NCBI RefSeq assembly: GCF_012911025.1 | Contig: NZ_WUEI01000033.1 | Coordinates: forward strand, 1-45,073 | Length of the DNA stretch: 45,073 nt | Direction: 5' to 3' | Source of the DNA: Azoarcus sp. TTM-91 | GTDB taxonomy: Bacteria; Pseudomonadota; Gammaproteobacteria; Burkholderiales; Rhodocyclaceae | Shown: one piece after another, positions 16,592 to 24,921 of the stretch | Numbering within the stretch: position 1 is the stretch's first letter | How the letters are laid out: the number at the start of each line of letters is the position of its first letter | Translations under genes and position numbers: made by a program | The notes under the pieces: generated by a model | What the model was told of the DNA's origin: nothing | Databases searched by the model: none | What the model saw: the letters and a program-made list of their open reading frames with translations, nothing else

Positions 16592-17429
16592 CTACCGCGC
16601 GCAGTCGACCAGCCCTGGATGTCATCAGGAAGGATCCCACGGGATCGTTTGCCAAGTTTGGGGAGTTGAGGTTTGCGAGCAGTGCGCGTTCTTGAATGAG
16701 CATGCGCGCGGCGCGAAGTCCGGTGCCTGGCTCGACACCGTATCGTGTATCAAAGGAGGCACAGTAAGCTGCCAGCGGGGTGGCATCCGAGGCGTCATAC
16801 GAAGCCAGCTCGCCCGCCATGCGGCTTTTTAGCTGGTCATAGAATCCAGCGTGTGGCTCGGTCTCGCCAGTTTTGAGTTGCGCGTCCCTGATCCAGTAGA
16901 TGTTGGCGATCTTCTGTTTGGGTATGCGCGAGTGATAGATGAGGTGGTGAGGTATCCCTAGTGCTTGAAAGTAACTGCGCTGAATTTCCAGCTTCTCCAG
17001 CGATGTCTCATCCTCCGCCTCTTCGTCTCGCTTGGCATTCAGCGCAATGTAGTCTTCCCCGTCAGCGGTGCGAACCGTCAATAGGAAATCAACGGTCATC
17101 ACTGTCGGGACCTGGGTGCCAGGGTAGTGCGGGTGGCGGATCTTGAGATCGTGGGCGATCGTTTGCGTGATCTCACGATCAAGCGGATACTGCTCGCGGA
17201 TATCAATTACGGAACGCGACCACTCGGCCGCGATGAAGATGTCGTGTTCGACATCGGAGAAGAGATGGTGAGCGCGACCGGTCTTGGCGCTCCAGACGCG
17301 ACGAGAGCGACCAGTGCTACTGAGATCGAACACTTCAAGCCACGGGTTGTAAGCTGAGCCCGAGCCGTCCCCATAGCCCGCTTTTTGGCGCTCTGCGATT
17401 TTCTTCTCGGTCCACTTAATCCGAGTCAT
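16572..17429 (-). CDS. tnsA: TnsA-type endonuclease
   Basis: Cleaves the 5' ends of the transposon so that transposition is cut-and-paste. The 285-residue protein keeps the TnsA catalytic pattern at nearly the same positions as in Tn7: E61 (SDVEHDIF), D114 (MTVDFLL) and K133 (NAKRD), with N131 where Tn7 has Q130. The C-terminal helical part resembles the TnsC-interacting domain. A strong ribosome site (GAGGAGG) precedes ATG 17429. A possible -10 box (TTATAC, minus strand of 17469-17474) lies upstream, so this is probably the first gene of the operon. Its presence separates this element from TnsA-less Tn402/Tn5053 elements. Confidence 0.9.
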   Translation of the reverse strand: MTRIKWTEKKIAERQKAGYGDGSGSAYNPWLEVFDLSSTGRSRRVWSAKTGRAHHLFSDVEHDIFIAAEWSRSVIDIREQYPLDREITQTIAHDLKIRHPHYPGTQVPTVMTVDFLLTVRTADGEDYIALNAKRDEEAEDETSLEKLEIQRSYFQALGIPHHLIYHSRIPKQKIANIYWIRDAQLKTGETEPHAGFYDQLKSRMAGELASYDASDATPLAAYCASFDTRYGVEPGTGLRAARMLIQERALLANLNSPNLANDPVGSFLMTSRAGRLRAVGGKNAV

Positions 17430-17563
17430 ACTGGCCTCCTCATTCCGTCGCTCAATGCGAGCCAGCGTGTATAAGAAAATCTGTGAGCCGGCTAAGCGGT
17501 ATTAACTGCTAGAAGTAAAGTAATAATCACGTATATTGAAAAATAATCCTAAGTAACACTTAA

Positions 17564-17579
17564 TCATCATTTATGATGA
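17564..17579. promoter_or_regulatory. Palindrome in the AT-rich region between tnsA and the DUF6471 gene
   Basis: TCATCA-TTTA-TGATGA lies in an unusually AT-rich 249-bp divergent intergenic region between tnsA and the DUF6471 gene. A second imperfect stem (CTCAC-TATAGGC-GTGAG) lies near 17625-17640. Either could be an operator controlling the two divergent transcripts; this is inferred from symmetry and position. Confidence 0.35.
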
Positions 17580-17678
17580 AAATACATCACTTATGGATTG
17601 TTGGCAACTATAGGGAAGCTTTCTCACTATAGGCGTGAGCTGTAGAATGACTCGGGTTCCTTCTAGTCACCTACATCA

Positions 17679-17927
17679 ATGCTTACTTGGGAAGTTGAGG
17701 CTCGCCGTATACTCAGAGCGGAGCTTGCTCGCGCCGGCGTCGGATACAAGACTCTTACTGTCCGGCTGGCTGCGCTCGGCATTGAAGAAAGTGAAGCCAA
17801 CCTCTCCAACAAGATCGCACGCGGCAAATTCTCTTTTGTGTTCTTTTTGCAATGCATGAAGGCGATCGGGATCAAGTCTGTGGATATCGATACGAAAATC
17901 GATTCCGCTGTTCTCGAGAAGAAGTAG
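17679..17927 (+). CDS. DUF6471 small putative regulator
   Basis: An 82-residue protein of the DUF6471 family, often found in mobile elements, function unknown. It reads as a compact helical protein with an HTH-like pattern (ARRILRAELARAGVGYKTLTVRL, then ESEANLSNKIARGKFSFVFFLQCMKAIGI), which resembles Cro/CI-type repressors. It is divergent from tnsA across an AT-rich region with palindromes, so it could control the tns operon. The frame ends KK-stop at 17927 and no partner gene follows on this strand. Confidence 0.7.
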   Translation: MLTWEVEARRILRAELARAGVGYKTLTVRLAALGIEESEANLSNKIARGKFSFVFFLQCMKAIGIKSVDIDTKIDSAVLEKK

Positions 17928-18101
17928 CCAGGCGGTATGTCGTCGCGCTATTGACGGCGGCTCATCGCTAGTCGCCGGAGCTATACCTTGGACAGTCTCG
18001 TTCATGAGGTTTCCTTACAACGGCTGAGTCTGGCCATCACCCTGACTTCTATATCAACGTTCTCAGGCGGTTGATAAATACGACCAGCTAGACCCGGGCC
18101 C

Positions 18102-19199
18102 TCAATCCGTCTTCCAGCTTACCCGATGAACCTGGATCTTCGTCCCGTCGTTTGAGAAGTGATATTCCGCGATCCGGCACGAGGGCGGCGTATCGTCGGC
18201 CTTCAATTTGTCGAGCGCGTCGCACAGTCCTTTTCGGAAGTTGCTGAATCGGGACTCATAGCCGGACAGTTCATGGAGCTTTTTCACGCTGAGCCACAGC
18301 GGACCTTGGTGGGTCGCATAGAAACTCGCCAGCCATCCCTGGAGCCCGCTGTAATCCATCGCCTTTCGTTCCAGCGCCGTCCAAGCTCCCGGCCCAAAAA
18401 GCTCGGCAACAGATTCACTGACCCGCAGCCAGAGTCGATCGCTGCCCAAGGGAGCGCCTGCGATTGCCGACTCCCCATCACCTTGTTCACTGTCTTCGAA
18501 TGAAACCGAGAGGAATTTTGGCACCTCGAGATTGAGACGATCTCGCCGGATTCGAAGCTGGGCAAAGCTCAGTCGTAGCAGGCTTGCACGGATTGAGCGA
18601 TGCAGTCTCACGCTGTACGAGCGGCCCATCCGCTTAGCGAACTCGTAGAAGGTAGTCCCGACATGCTTGTTCTCCGTTTCCGGAGAAAGTGGGCGCTCGC
18701 GGTAGTAGTCGAGGCAGGTCGCATAGACGATACGGTCGAACTGGCAAAGCTCATACCCATTCAGCGTCACGGTGACGTTGTTGAATGACGCGATTGTCTT
18801 GTTGACGACCAGCAGGGATGTATCGCCGGATAGCACCTGGTCGTTCAGCGTCGGCACTTTGCGACTGCTGGAGAACAGGGCACAGCGCAATAAAGCATTT
18901 GGCAGCACTTGCGCGACATCGGAGAGCGTTGGCAGGTAGGTTTCTGCGCCGCGTCGGGTCGCCTGCCGGCTTCGCGCTGAAGTGAGTTCGTCCCGGGTAG
19001 CGTTCGATGGCAGTATCTTGACGGGCTCTTCTTGCTTCTTGATCCTCAGCTCACTGGTATGAGCAAGGGACGATAGCGTGTTCGAGGCTTCAAGCAATTC
19101 TTCGCGCGCATCAGGGGCCGCCTTCAGGGCGGCACGTGCTGTGGCTTCAGCAAGGGCTCGAAGCTTATCGGCGCGGGCGAGGTTCGTCAGTTCAACCAT
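18102..19199 (-). CDS. trfA: TrfA-type plasmid replication initiator
   Basis: Iteron-binding replication initiator like TrfA of IncP plasmids. The 365-residue protein contains family landmarks: VLPNALLRCALFSSSRK (about 90-106), an NGYELCQFDR segment, FYEFAKRMGRSYS, then WTALERKAMDYSGLQGWLASFYATHQGP and LHELSGYESRFSNFRKGLCDALDKL near the C-terminus. The N-terminal 80 residues are helical and basic and less conserved. ATG 19199 lies after GAGGGA and overlaps the RHH gene stop by eight bases, so the two form an operon. Four iterons lie about 330 bp upstream. The gene is intact, so it could be active; its presence inside a Tn7-like element is unusual. Confidence 0.88.
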   Translation of the reverse strand: MVELTNLARADKLRALAEATARAALKAAPDAREELLEASNTLSSLAHTSELRIKKQEEPVKILPSNATRDELTSARSRQATRRGAETYLPTLSDVAQVLPNALLRCALFSSSRKVPTLNDQVLSGDTSLLVVNKTIASFNNVTVTLNGYELCQFDRIVYATCLDYYRERPLSPETENKHVGTTFYEFAKRMGRSYSVRLHRSIRASLLRLSFAQLRIRRDRLNLEVPKFLSVSFEDSEQGDGESAIAGAPLGSDRLWLRVSESVAELFGPGAWTALERKAMDYSGLQGWLASFYATHQGPLWLSVKKLHELSGYESRFSNFRKGLCDALDKLKADDTPPSCRIAEYHFSNDGTKIQVHRVSWKTD

Positions 19200-19392
19200 T
19201 CTTTCCCTCAGCCTGGTTCATACGCACAAAGCTCTCCATTAGGGAGCGCAGAACCTCCGATGCGTTAAAGCCAAGCTGATGGCACGTGCTATGAAAGCTG
19301 CTATGCAGATCCCGAGGAACCCGGGCAACGAATTGGACTGTGGTGGGGGAATGGCGAGATGCGCTCTTCTTGGTTGGCTCGGTGCTGCTCAT
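19192..19392 (-). CDS. Ribbon-helix-helix regulator of the replicon
   Basis: A small RHH-fold protein (66 residues from ATG 19392, MSSTEPTKKS) with the pattern VQFVARVPRDLHSSFHSTCHQLGFNASEVLRSLMESFV: a basic strand followed by two helices. The frame opens at 19434, but that would place the start codon inside the palindromic operator 19420-19437, so the internal ATG is preferred. It is co-transcribed with, and overlaps, trfA. By analogy with small plasmid copy-control or partition regulators it probably represses its own promoter through the palindrome upstream, and perhaps a second promoter through the copy at 19652-19672. Confidence 0.72.
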   Translation of the reverse strand: MSSTEPTKKSASRHSPTTVQFVARVPRDLHSSFHSTCHQLGFNASEVLRSLMESFVRMNQAEGKNG

Positions 19393-19414
19393 ATGGAACT
19401 CGGTAGGACAACGG

Positions 19415-19437
19415 GATTTGATGTGTATATACACATC
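19415..19437. promoter_or_regulatory. Palindromic operator, copy 1
   Basis: Perfect 18-bp palindrome GATGTGTATATACACATC (19420-19437), 28 bp upstream of the preferred RHH start. Together with the preceding bases it is repeated as 21 identical bases at 19652-19672. A symmetric operator directly before an RHH gene suggests autoregulation. Confidence 0.65.
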
Positions 19438-19524
19438 AGGGCGTCCATGACCGAGTCAGTGAACTCAGGATAGTTCCGAACATCGATTTCAGAGGGAGGC
19501 GCAGAGGGAACAGCTGCCCAAACG

Positions 19525-19606
19525 ACTTGTACGCCACAGCATCAAAACTTGTACGCCACAGCACTGCTACTTGTACTCCACAGCGTCAAAACTTGTACTC
19601 CACAGC
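19525..19606 (+). repeat. Four iterons with exact 22-bp period (putative replication origin)
   Basis: Direct repeats ACTTGTACGCCACAGC (19525 and 19547) and ACTTGTACTCCACAGC (19569 and 19591). Every start is exactly 22 bp from the next, two helical turns, so bound proteins would line up on one face of the DNA. The 6-bp spacers also alternate (copies 1-2 and 3-4 share a TCAAA-like spacer). They lie upstream of the RHH-trfA operon, as expected for TrfA-type iterons in an oriV. No clear DnaA box was found; an AT-rich stretch lies at about 20020-20060. Confidence 0.82.
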
Positions 19607-19651
19607 ATGCGGAGGCACTAGACCGCCAAAAACGCCATTAAATTGCTAGGC

Positions 19652-19672
19652 GATTTGATGTGTATATACACA
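19652..19672. promoter_or_regulatory. Palindromic operator, copy 2
   Basis: Contains the 14-bp palindrome TGTGTATATACACA and shares 21 identical bases with the operator before the RHH gene. The two copies bracket the iterons (19525-19606), so one protein could regulate both sides of the origin, or the pair could act as a partition-like site. Confidence 0.6.
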
Positions 19673-20020
19673 GCCATAGACATGGTAGACCTCCGTAGCC
19701 TGTATAGCCCCTCAGTCGAAGGAGCCCCTCAAGCTTGAGATGATGCGCCAGCGAGAAGGCATCCAGCAACCCGAGGCATTGCAACCCGATCTGGGGTTGA
19801 GGCGCTCATTGGGCGCGGATGCTCGGTTTCTGCACCCAGGGCCGAGGTGGGTGCGGGCGTGGCATCGACGGGTCCCTTACAGGACGCAGGAGCTAACGTC
19901 AGGGTGTTGCTGCGGCCGCTGGCCGCCTGGGTGCCGGCTGTCCATGGCCCACTAGCGACACTGCGGTGGGTCACTGTCTAACGCAAGCTTGCCAAAACCT
20001 TGCTTTTCGACAAAAACAGC
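19673..20020. other. Gene-free stretch between iterons and WYL operon
   Basis: No gene is supported here. Short open frames on both strands have no family features. Base composition is GC-rich up to about 19980, then turns AT-rich towards 20060. At 20001-20018, TGCTTTTCGACAAAAACA weakly resembles the internal end repeat at 10219-10236, but is too diverged to call. It may be leftover plasmid backbone. Confidence 0.4.
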
Positions 20021-20027
20021 CTCAAAA

Positions 20028-20046
20028 TATAATCATTTTGATTATA
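20028..20046. promoter_or_regulatory. Inverted-repeat operator of the WYL regulator
   Basis: TATAATC-ATTTT-GATTATA, a perfect 7-bp inverted repeat in the AT-rich leader 57 bp upstream of the WYL gene. BrxR/CapW-type WYL regulators of defence islands are known to bind similar palindromes in their own promoters. The arms also look like overlapping -10 elements (TATAAT), consistent with repression by occlusion. Confidence 0.6.
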
Positions 20047-20103
20047 ATGGCGGGCTAATAATGATAAGAACAGCGTACTTCTCTGGCCGTTTTCCCCGTT
20101 CTC

Positions 20104-21021
20104 GTGGCTAAGGGACCACTAACTGTGCGCTCCCAAAGTGTCGATGACCTGAGCCATGCTCAGCGTGAACGGCTGGCCTACATCGATTTCCGGCTCTACT
20201 TCTTTGGTGAGGTTGGGCGCCCGGACCTCGTAAGCCGGTTCGAGATTGCTCCTGCGGGTGCAACAAGAGACCTCGCCTTGTACAGAGAGATCGCCCCGCA
20301 AAACATAGAGTTCGATGGCAGCGGCAAGATCTACCGTATTGGCAAAAGCTTCACTCCAGTTTTCGAGCATGCCTCGCCGCGCGTTTTGTCGGCACTTGCT
20401 TTGGGCTTCGGTGATGGGGTGAATGGTGACTCTCAACCGCTACTGCCTTGCGAATCCCCCTCGGTGCTGACTAGCCCCCGGATGGATGTGCTGGCCCCTA
20501 TTTGCCGAGCCATTCACGCCAAGCGACCAGTGGCCATCCGTTACCACTCGATGAGCAGCGGGGAATCTGAGCGAGTCATCGTACCGTTTGCCCTAGTTGA
20601 CACCGGGCTGCGCTGGCACGTGAGGGCATTCGATCGAAAGAGCGGTGAGTTCCGCGACTTCGTCATTACGCGAATAGAGGCGCCTGTCTTGCTCGACGAG
20701 GAGCCGAAGTCCAATGAGCGGTCCGACAATGATATCCAGTGGACACGAATCGTTGAGCTGGAATTCGTCCCGCACCCACGCCTAAACCGTCCTGAAATCA
20801 TTCGAATGGATTACGCCATGAAGGATGGCTCGATCCGGATGCGTGTTCGTGCGGCCGTCGCAGGCTACATGCTGCTGCGTTGGAGTGTTGACTGCTCGCC
20901 TGATCACCGCCTCCAAGACGAGCAGTACCGCCTGTGGCTCAGCGATCCGCTGGCACTCTATGGCGTCGAGAACGCAAAACTGGCTCCGGGTTACCGTCAT
21001 CCGACGACGCACCTTAATTAA
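20104..21021 (+). CDS. WYL-domain transcriptional regulator (BrxR/CapW-like)
   Basis: A 305-residue regulator placed at the head of the restriction operon. The N-terminal about 90 residues form a winged-HTH-like region ([30 protein letters not shown]), followed by a WYL domain (about 130-205: [45 protein letters not shown]) and a C-terminal dimerisation region. This layout is that of BrxR/CapW proteins, which repress phage-defence operons until triggered by a ligand. The reported start is GTG 20104; GTG 20125 has the better ribosome site (AAGGGA) and may be the real one. hsdM begins 56 bp after the stop. Confidence 0.82.
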   Translation: MAKGPLTVRSQSVDDLSHAQRERLAYIDFRLYFFGEVGRPDLVSRFEIAPAGATRDLALYREIAPQNIEFDGSGKIYRIGKSFTPVFEHASPRVLSALALGFGDGVNGDSQPLLPCESPSVLTSPRMDVLAPICRAIHAKRPVAIRYHSMSSGESERVIVPFALVDTGLRWHVRAFDRKSGEFRDFVITRIEAPVLLDEEPKSNERSDNDIQWTRIVELEFVPHPRLNRPEIIRMDYAMKDGSIRMRVRAAVAGYMLLRWSVDCSPDHRLQDEQYRLWLSDPLALYGVENAKLAPGYRHPTTHLN

Positions 21022-21077
21022 ATTCAACTTGGTATGTCGCTGAGATTACCGAAAAAGCTAAATCTAAAGGTTCATGC

Positions 21078-23684
21078 ATGAGCAATAACGCTATACAGAT
21101 ACCCCTCAACAAATTGGTTGGAGAATCTGTGGCCAGTCGTCATCGTAAAAAGCTCACTCTTACGCAGCTCGAGTCCTTTCTTCTGAAGGCAAGTGACATC
21201 CTCCGCGGCAATATGGACGCCTCGGAATATAAAGAGTACCTCTTTGGGATGCTATTCCTGAAGCGGCTATCCGACCAGTTCGCGGCGGACCGCGCAGCCT
21301 TGCTCAAAGAGCTGCAAGCGTCTGGTGCATCTGCAAAGGTCATCGAGACCAAGCTCAATCACAAGCGCAGTCCCCACTACACCTTCTGGGTGCCTGAGCG
21401 CGCACGCTGGGAGCTCGATGAGCCCATCACTCTCGAGAATGGCCAACAATTCCGCGGCCTGATCCATGTCAAGCAGAACGTCGGAGAGATGGTGAACAAG
21501 GCCTTGGCCGCCATCGAGGAAGACAACAGCGAATCCTTGAGCGGCGTGCTCAAGCCAATTAACTTCGTGCACACCAAGGGCGACAAGAAGCGCGTTCTGC
21601 CCGACGACAAGATCGTCGACCTGATCACTCACTTCAGTACGGTCAAGCTGGCCAACGCAGACTTCGAATTCCCCGACCTCCTCGGCGCCGGGTACGAATA
21701 CCTCATCAAGTATTTTGCTGACTCGGCCGGCAAAAAAGGCGGTGAGTTCTACACCCCGGCACCGGTCGTGCGCCTGCTGGTGCAGCTGCTCGAGCCTATC
21801 GAAGGCATGTCTGTCTACGACCCCACCTGCGGCTCCGGCGGCATGCTCATCCAATCGGGGCAATACGTCGAGGAGTCCGGAGGTAACGCCCAGCGTATGG
21901 CGCTGTATGGCCAGGAACTGTCGGGCACCACCTGGGCCATCTGCAAGATGAACATGATCTTGCACGGCTACCGAGCAGCAGACATTCGCAACGAAGATGT
22001 CTTGGGCAAGCCGCAGCACATCAATGATGGTTCGCTGATGCGATTCAAGCGGGTGCTAGCCAATCCGCCGTTCTCGCAGAACTACTCCAAGGCGGAAATG
22101 CAATTCCCTGAACGCTTCCATACCTTCATGCCGGAAAGCGGCAAGAAGGCTGACATGATGTTCGTTCAGCACATCGTAGCTACGCTAGATCAGGATGGCA
22201 AAGCTGCTGTAGTGATGCCGCACGGAGTGTTATTCCGTGGTGGCCCCGAGAAGGAGGCCCGTAAGAAAATCATCGAAGCTGGCAACCTAGAAGCCATCAT
22301 TGGCCTTCCGCCTGGCCTCTTCTACGGAACAGGCATTCCCGCCTGTGTTTTGGTGCTGTCGAAGATTGGCACCAAGGACCGTAAGGATGTGATGTTCATC
22401 AACGCCGACCGTGAATTCAAGGAGAGCAAGAACCAGACTATCCTTCGCCCGGAAGACATCGAAAAGATAGCCTACGTGTATCACGAACGCCTTGAGGTGA
22501 AGGGCTACTCCGAATTGATTCCTTTCGCAGACCTGAAGGCCGAAGACTGGAACCTGAACATCCGTCGCTATGTGGACAACTCTCCTCGGCCTGAGCCGCA
22601 GGATGTGCGCGCCCATATCCACGGCGGCGTACCCACGACCGAAATTGATGACCTCCAAGGACACTGGAAAAACTACGGCACCTTGCGTGATCAGCTGTTT
22701 GCTCGTCGCGCAGGGGACGCCGCGTATTGCGACTTTGTGCCGGCGCTGAAGGCCGACAAAGCGCAAGCAAAGCTCTTGGTTGAAAAGAACGATTCGGTGA
22801 AAGCCACCAATGCGAAGTTTGCAGAGGCCTTGACCTCCTGGTGGCAAGCCAATGTTGGCGACCTTAAGCAGCTGCCCAAACTCGGTAGCTTTGTGCCGTT
22901 GCGCAAGAAGTTCGCTCAAAGTCTCGAAGACACCTTGGTGCCTTTCGGGTTGTTGGACAAATTTCAGATTCGGGGAGCCTTTGCAGAGTTTGCCAGCGAG
23001 CTGACGACTGACTTCAAATCGGTTGCCGCATCTGGTTGGAATGCGGATCTGATTCCGGCAGACGACATCCTGGCCGCCCAGTTCCCAGACGTATTGAAGG
23101 AATTGCAGAAGGCTCAAGAAACCATCGTACGCCTGCAAGGCGAATTTGAAGCTGCGGAGCCGGGGGAAGGCGAAGAGGTTGACGAGGTCGATCTCGACAC
23201 CTACGACTTCGAGGAAGGCGGCGATGTGTTGCGCAAAGCCGTTATTGATGCGCTGAGGGCTCGTAAGAAAGAGCTGGCGCGCGAGGCTAAGGCCTTGAAG
23301 AAAGCGGCTCCGGCTGAAGCGAAGGCTTTGGAAGCCGAGATCTCGAAGGTCGAGTCCTTGATGGCCAAGCATACGGCCAAAGAAGATGAGCTGAAAACCG
23401 CCAAGCAGACGGTAAAAGCCATTGAACTCAAGCGTGACGCCCTAGTGGAGAAGGCTCGAGACGCCATCTCGGATGCGGACGCAGAACTGCTAATTCTGGA
23501 ACGCTGGAAGAAAACGCTAGTCAGTTCTTACGAGCAACGTGTAGGAGCTTACCAGGCTCAGTTAGTTGGGCGGATTGAACAACTATGGGCAAAATATGCC
23601 GTGACGTTGCAGGACATCCAGTCAAGGAGTTCATCAGCGGCAGTGAAGCTGACCGCCTTCTTGAAGGAGAAGGGCTATGAGTGA
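21078..23684 (+). CDS. hsdM: Type I restriction-modification methyltransferase subunit with long coiled-coil extension
   Basis: Adenine-N6 methyltransferase subunit of a type I system. It has the N-terminal HsdM bundle ([38 protein letters not shown]), the SAM-binding motif [10 protein letters not shown] (about 247-256) and the catalytic NPPF (329-332). At 868 residues it is far longer than typical HsdM (about 500). The extra C-terminal part, from about 560, contains an acidic patch ([22 protein letters not shown]) and a long charged coiled coil (about 720-830) that may brace the complex or contact extra subunits. ATG 21078 follows AAAGG. Its end overlaps hsdS by eight bases. Confidence 0.93.
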   Translation: MSNNAIQIPLNKLVGESVASRHRKKLTLTQLESFLLKASDILRGNMDASEYKEYLFGMLFLKRLSDQFAADRAALLKELQASGASAKVIETKLNHKRSPHYTFWVPERARWELDEPITLENGQQFRGLIHVKQNVGEMVNKALAAIEEDNSESLSGVLKPINFVHTKGDKKRVLPDDKIVDLITHFSTVKLANADFEFPDLLGAGYEYLIKYFADSAGKKGGEFYTPAPVVRLLVQLLEPIEGMSVYDPTCGSGGMLIQSGQYVEESGGNAQRMALYGQELSGTTWAICKMNMILHGYRAADIRNEDVLGKPQHINDGSLMRFKRVLANPPFSQNYSKAEMQFPERFHTFMPESGKKADMMFVQHIVATLDQDGKAAVVMPHGVLFRGGPEKEARKKIIEAGNLEAIIGLPPGLFYGTGIPACVLVLSKIGTKDRKDVMFINADREFKESKNQTILRPEDIEKIAYVYHERLEVKGYSELIPFADLKAEDWNLNIRRYVDNSPRPEPQDVRAHIHGGVPTTEIDDLQGHWKNYGTLRDQLFARRAGDAAYCDFVPALKADKAQAKLLVEKNDSVKATNAKFAEALTSWWQANVGDLKQLPKLGSFVPLRKKFAQSLEDTLVPFGLLDKFQIRGAFAEFASELTTDFKSVAASGWNADLIPADDILAAQFPDVLKELQKAQETIVRLQGEFEAAEPGEGEEVDEVDLDTYDFEEGGDVLRKAVIDALRARKKELAREAKALKKAAPAEAKALEAEISKVESLMAKHTAKEDELKTAKQTVKAIELKRDALVEKARDAISDADAELLILERWKKTLVSSYEQRVGAYQAQLVGRIEQLWAKYAVTLQDIQSRSSSAAVKLTAFLKEKGYE

Positions 23685-24921
23685 GTTTGATCGCCTGCCA
23701 GAAGGATGGTCAATTCAACCTCTCCATACTTTTATTGCAGAGCTTGAATCTGGTGTCAGCGTTAATGCTGATGATCGGGAAAAAGTGGGCTCCGAAATTG
23801 GCGTACTAAAAACTTCATGTGTCTCAAACGGCAAATTTGCCGCAAATGAGCACAAGGCTATATGGCCCAAAGATGTAATGCGCGCAAAGGTGAGTCCTCG
23901 CGAAGGCGAAATCATAATTAGTCGGATGAATACACCAATTTTAGTTGGGGAATCCGGCTTGGTTCCGAAAACAGACAACGCTCTTTTTCTTCCAGACAGA
24001 CTGTGGCAGACCGTCGCTCGTAAAGAAACACGGACCGACTTCAAATGGTTGAATCAGGTCCTTCAATGGGAGCCGATTCGCAAAAAAATTCGAGATGCTG
24101 CCACTGGTACAAGCAATAGCATGAAAAATATCTCGAAGGCAGAGTTCTTGGCCATTGAGGTTCCCACACCTCCGTGGCAGGACCAATGCAGCATCGCGGA
24201 AGTGCTGTCGACACTGGATGAGCAGATTGAGGCTACGGATGCAACTGTTCATAAGCTCAATATGCAGCGTAAAGGACTTGCCGCCGATTTGCTGACGTGT
24301 AGGCATCTGCCAACTTCCGAGATTGCTGATGTTCGGCTCGCTGAAGTTATGCCTACGGTTCAGTACGGAATCTCCAGTTCGCTGACCGAGGCCGGAGCTA
24401 TTCCCGTGCTTCGCATGAACAATCTGTCTGGCGGTGAGATTGATGTCTCTGACCTGAAATACTCTCCTACGGATGTACCATCGGACCTGTATCTCAAGCC
24501 TGGTGACGTCTTGTTCAATCGCACAAACAGCATGGAACACGTTGGTCGGACGTCCCTCTGGCGTGGTCAGCTAACCAAATGTACCTTCGCTTCATACCTT
24601 GTTCGGCTCAGCCCGGACAGCAAGCGACTGTTACCCGAATACTTGGTGTATCTGCTGGAGTGGGAAGAAAACCAACTTCAAATGCGCAAATACGCCACTC
24701 CAGGCGTACAACAAGTAAACATCAACCCAACGAGCTTGCGTCGTTGCCGAGTCCGAATTCCTAAAAGCCTTGATGCCCAGCGAGAAACTGTGGCCGCATT
24801 GGATGCTGCTCGCGAAAACATGGAGGCATTGAGAGAGGAAGTGGCCAAGTTGAAGCTTCAAAAACAGGGTCTCATGCGGGACCTCCTTACCGGCGCGGTT
24901 CGCGTCACAGGGGACCACTGA
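23677..24921 (+). CDS. hsdS: Type I restriction specificity subunit
   Basis: DNA-recognition subunit with the usual two target-recognition domains. TRD1 spans about residues 5-170 and is followed by a conserved helical spacer ([30 protein letters not shown]); TRD2 spans about 210-370 and is followed by a second helical spacer ending [18 protein letters not shown]. The two spacers are repeats of each other, as expected for a bipartite recognition site. The length (414) is normal, with no truncation. It overlaps hsdM by eight bases and the next gene by TGATG. The recognised sequence cannot be predicted. Confidence 0.92.
   Translation: MSEFDRLPEGWSIQPLHTFIAELESGVSVNADDREKVGSEIGVLKTSCVSNGKFAANEHKAIWPKDVMRAKVSPREGEIIISRMNTPILVGESGLVPKTDNALFLPDRLWQTVARKETRTDFKWLNQVLQWEPIRKKIRDAATGTSNSMKNISKAEFLAIEVPTPPWQDQCSIAEVLSTLDEQIEATDATVHKLNMQRKGLAADLLTCRHLPTSEIADVRLAEVMPTVQYGISSSLTEAGAIPVLRMNNLSGGEIDVSDLKYSPTDVPSDLYLKPGDVLFNRTNSMEHVGRTSLWRGQLTKCTFASYLVRLSPDSKRLLPEYLVYLLEWEENQLQMRKYATPGVQQVNINPTSLRRCRVRIPKSLDAQRETVAALDAARENMEALREEVAKLKLQKQGLMRDLLTGAVRVTGDH

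Noticed and set aside
19525..19606. CRISPR array
   Set aside because: The 16-bp repeats have 6-bp spacers that are near-identical, with a fixed 22-bp period; this is an iteron array, not repeat-spacer DNA, and no cas genes are present.
19740..19955. Possible small gene between the iterons and the WYL operon
   Set aside because: No family features on either strand and no ribosome site; left as an unexplained stretch.
20001..20018. Fifth copy of the internal end repeat (TGCTTTTCGACAAAAACA)
   Set aside because: Only a partial match to the array at 10178-10305, isolated and in an AT-rich leader; too weak to count.
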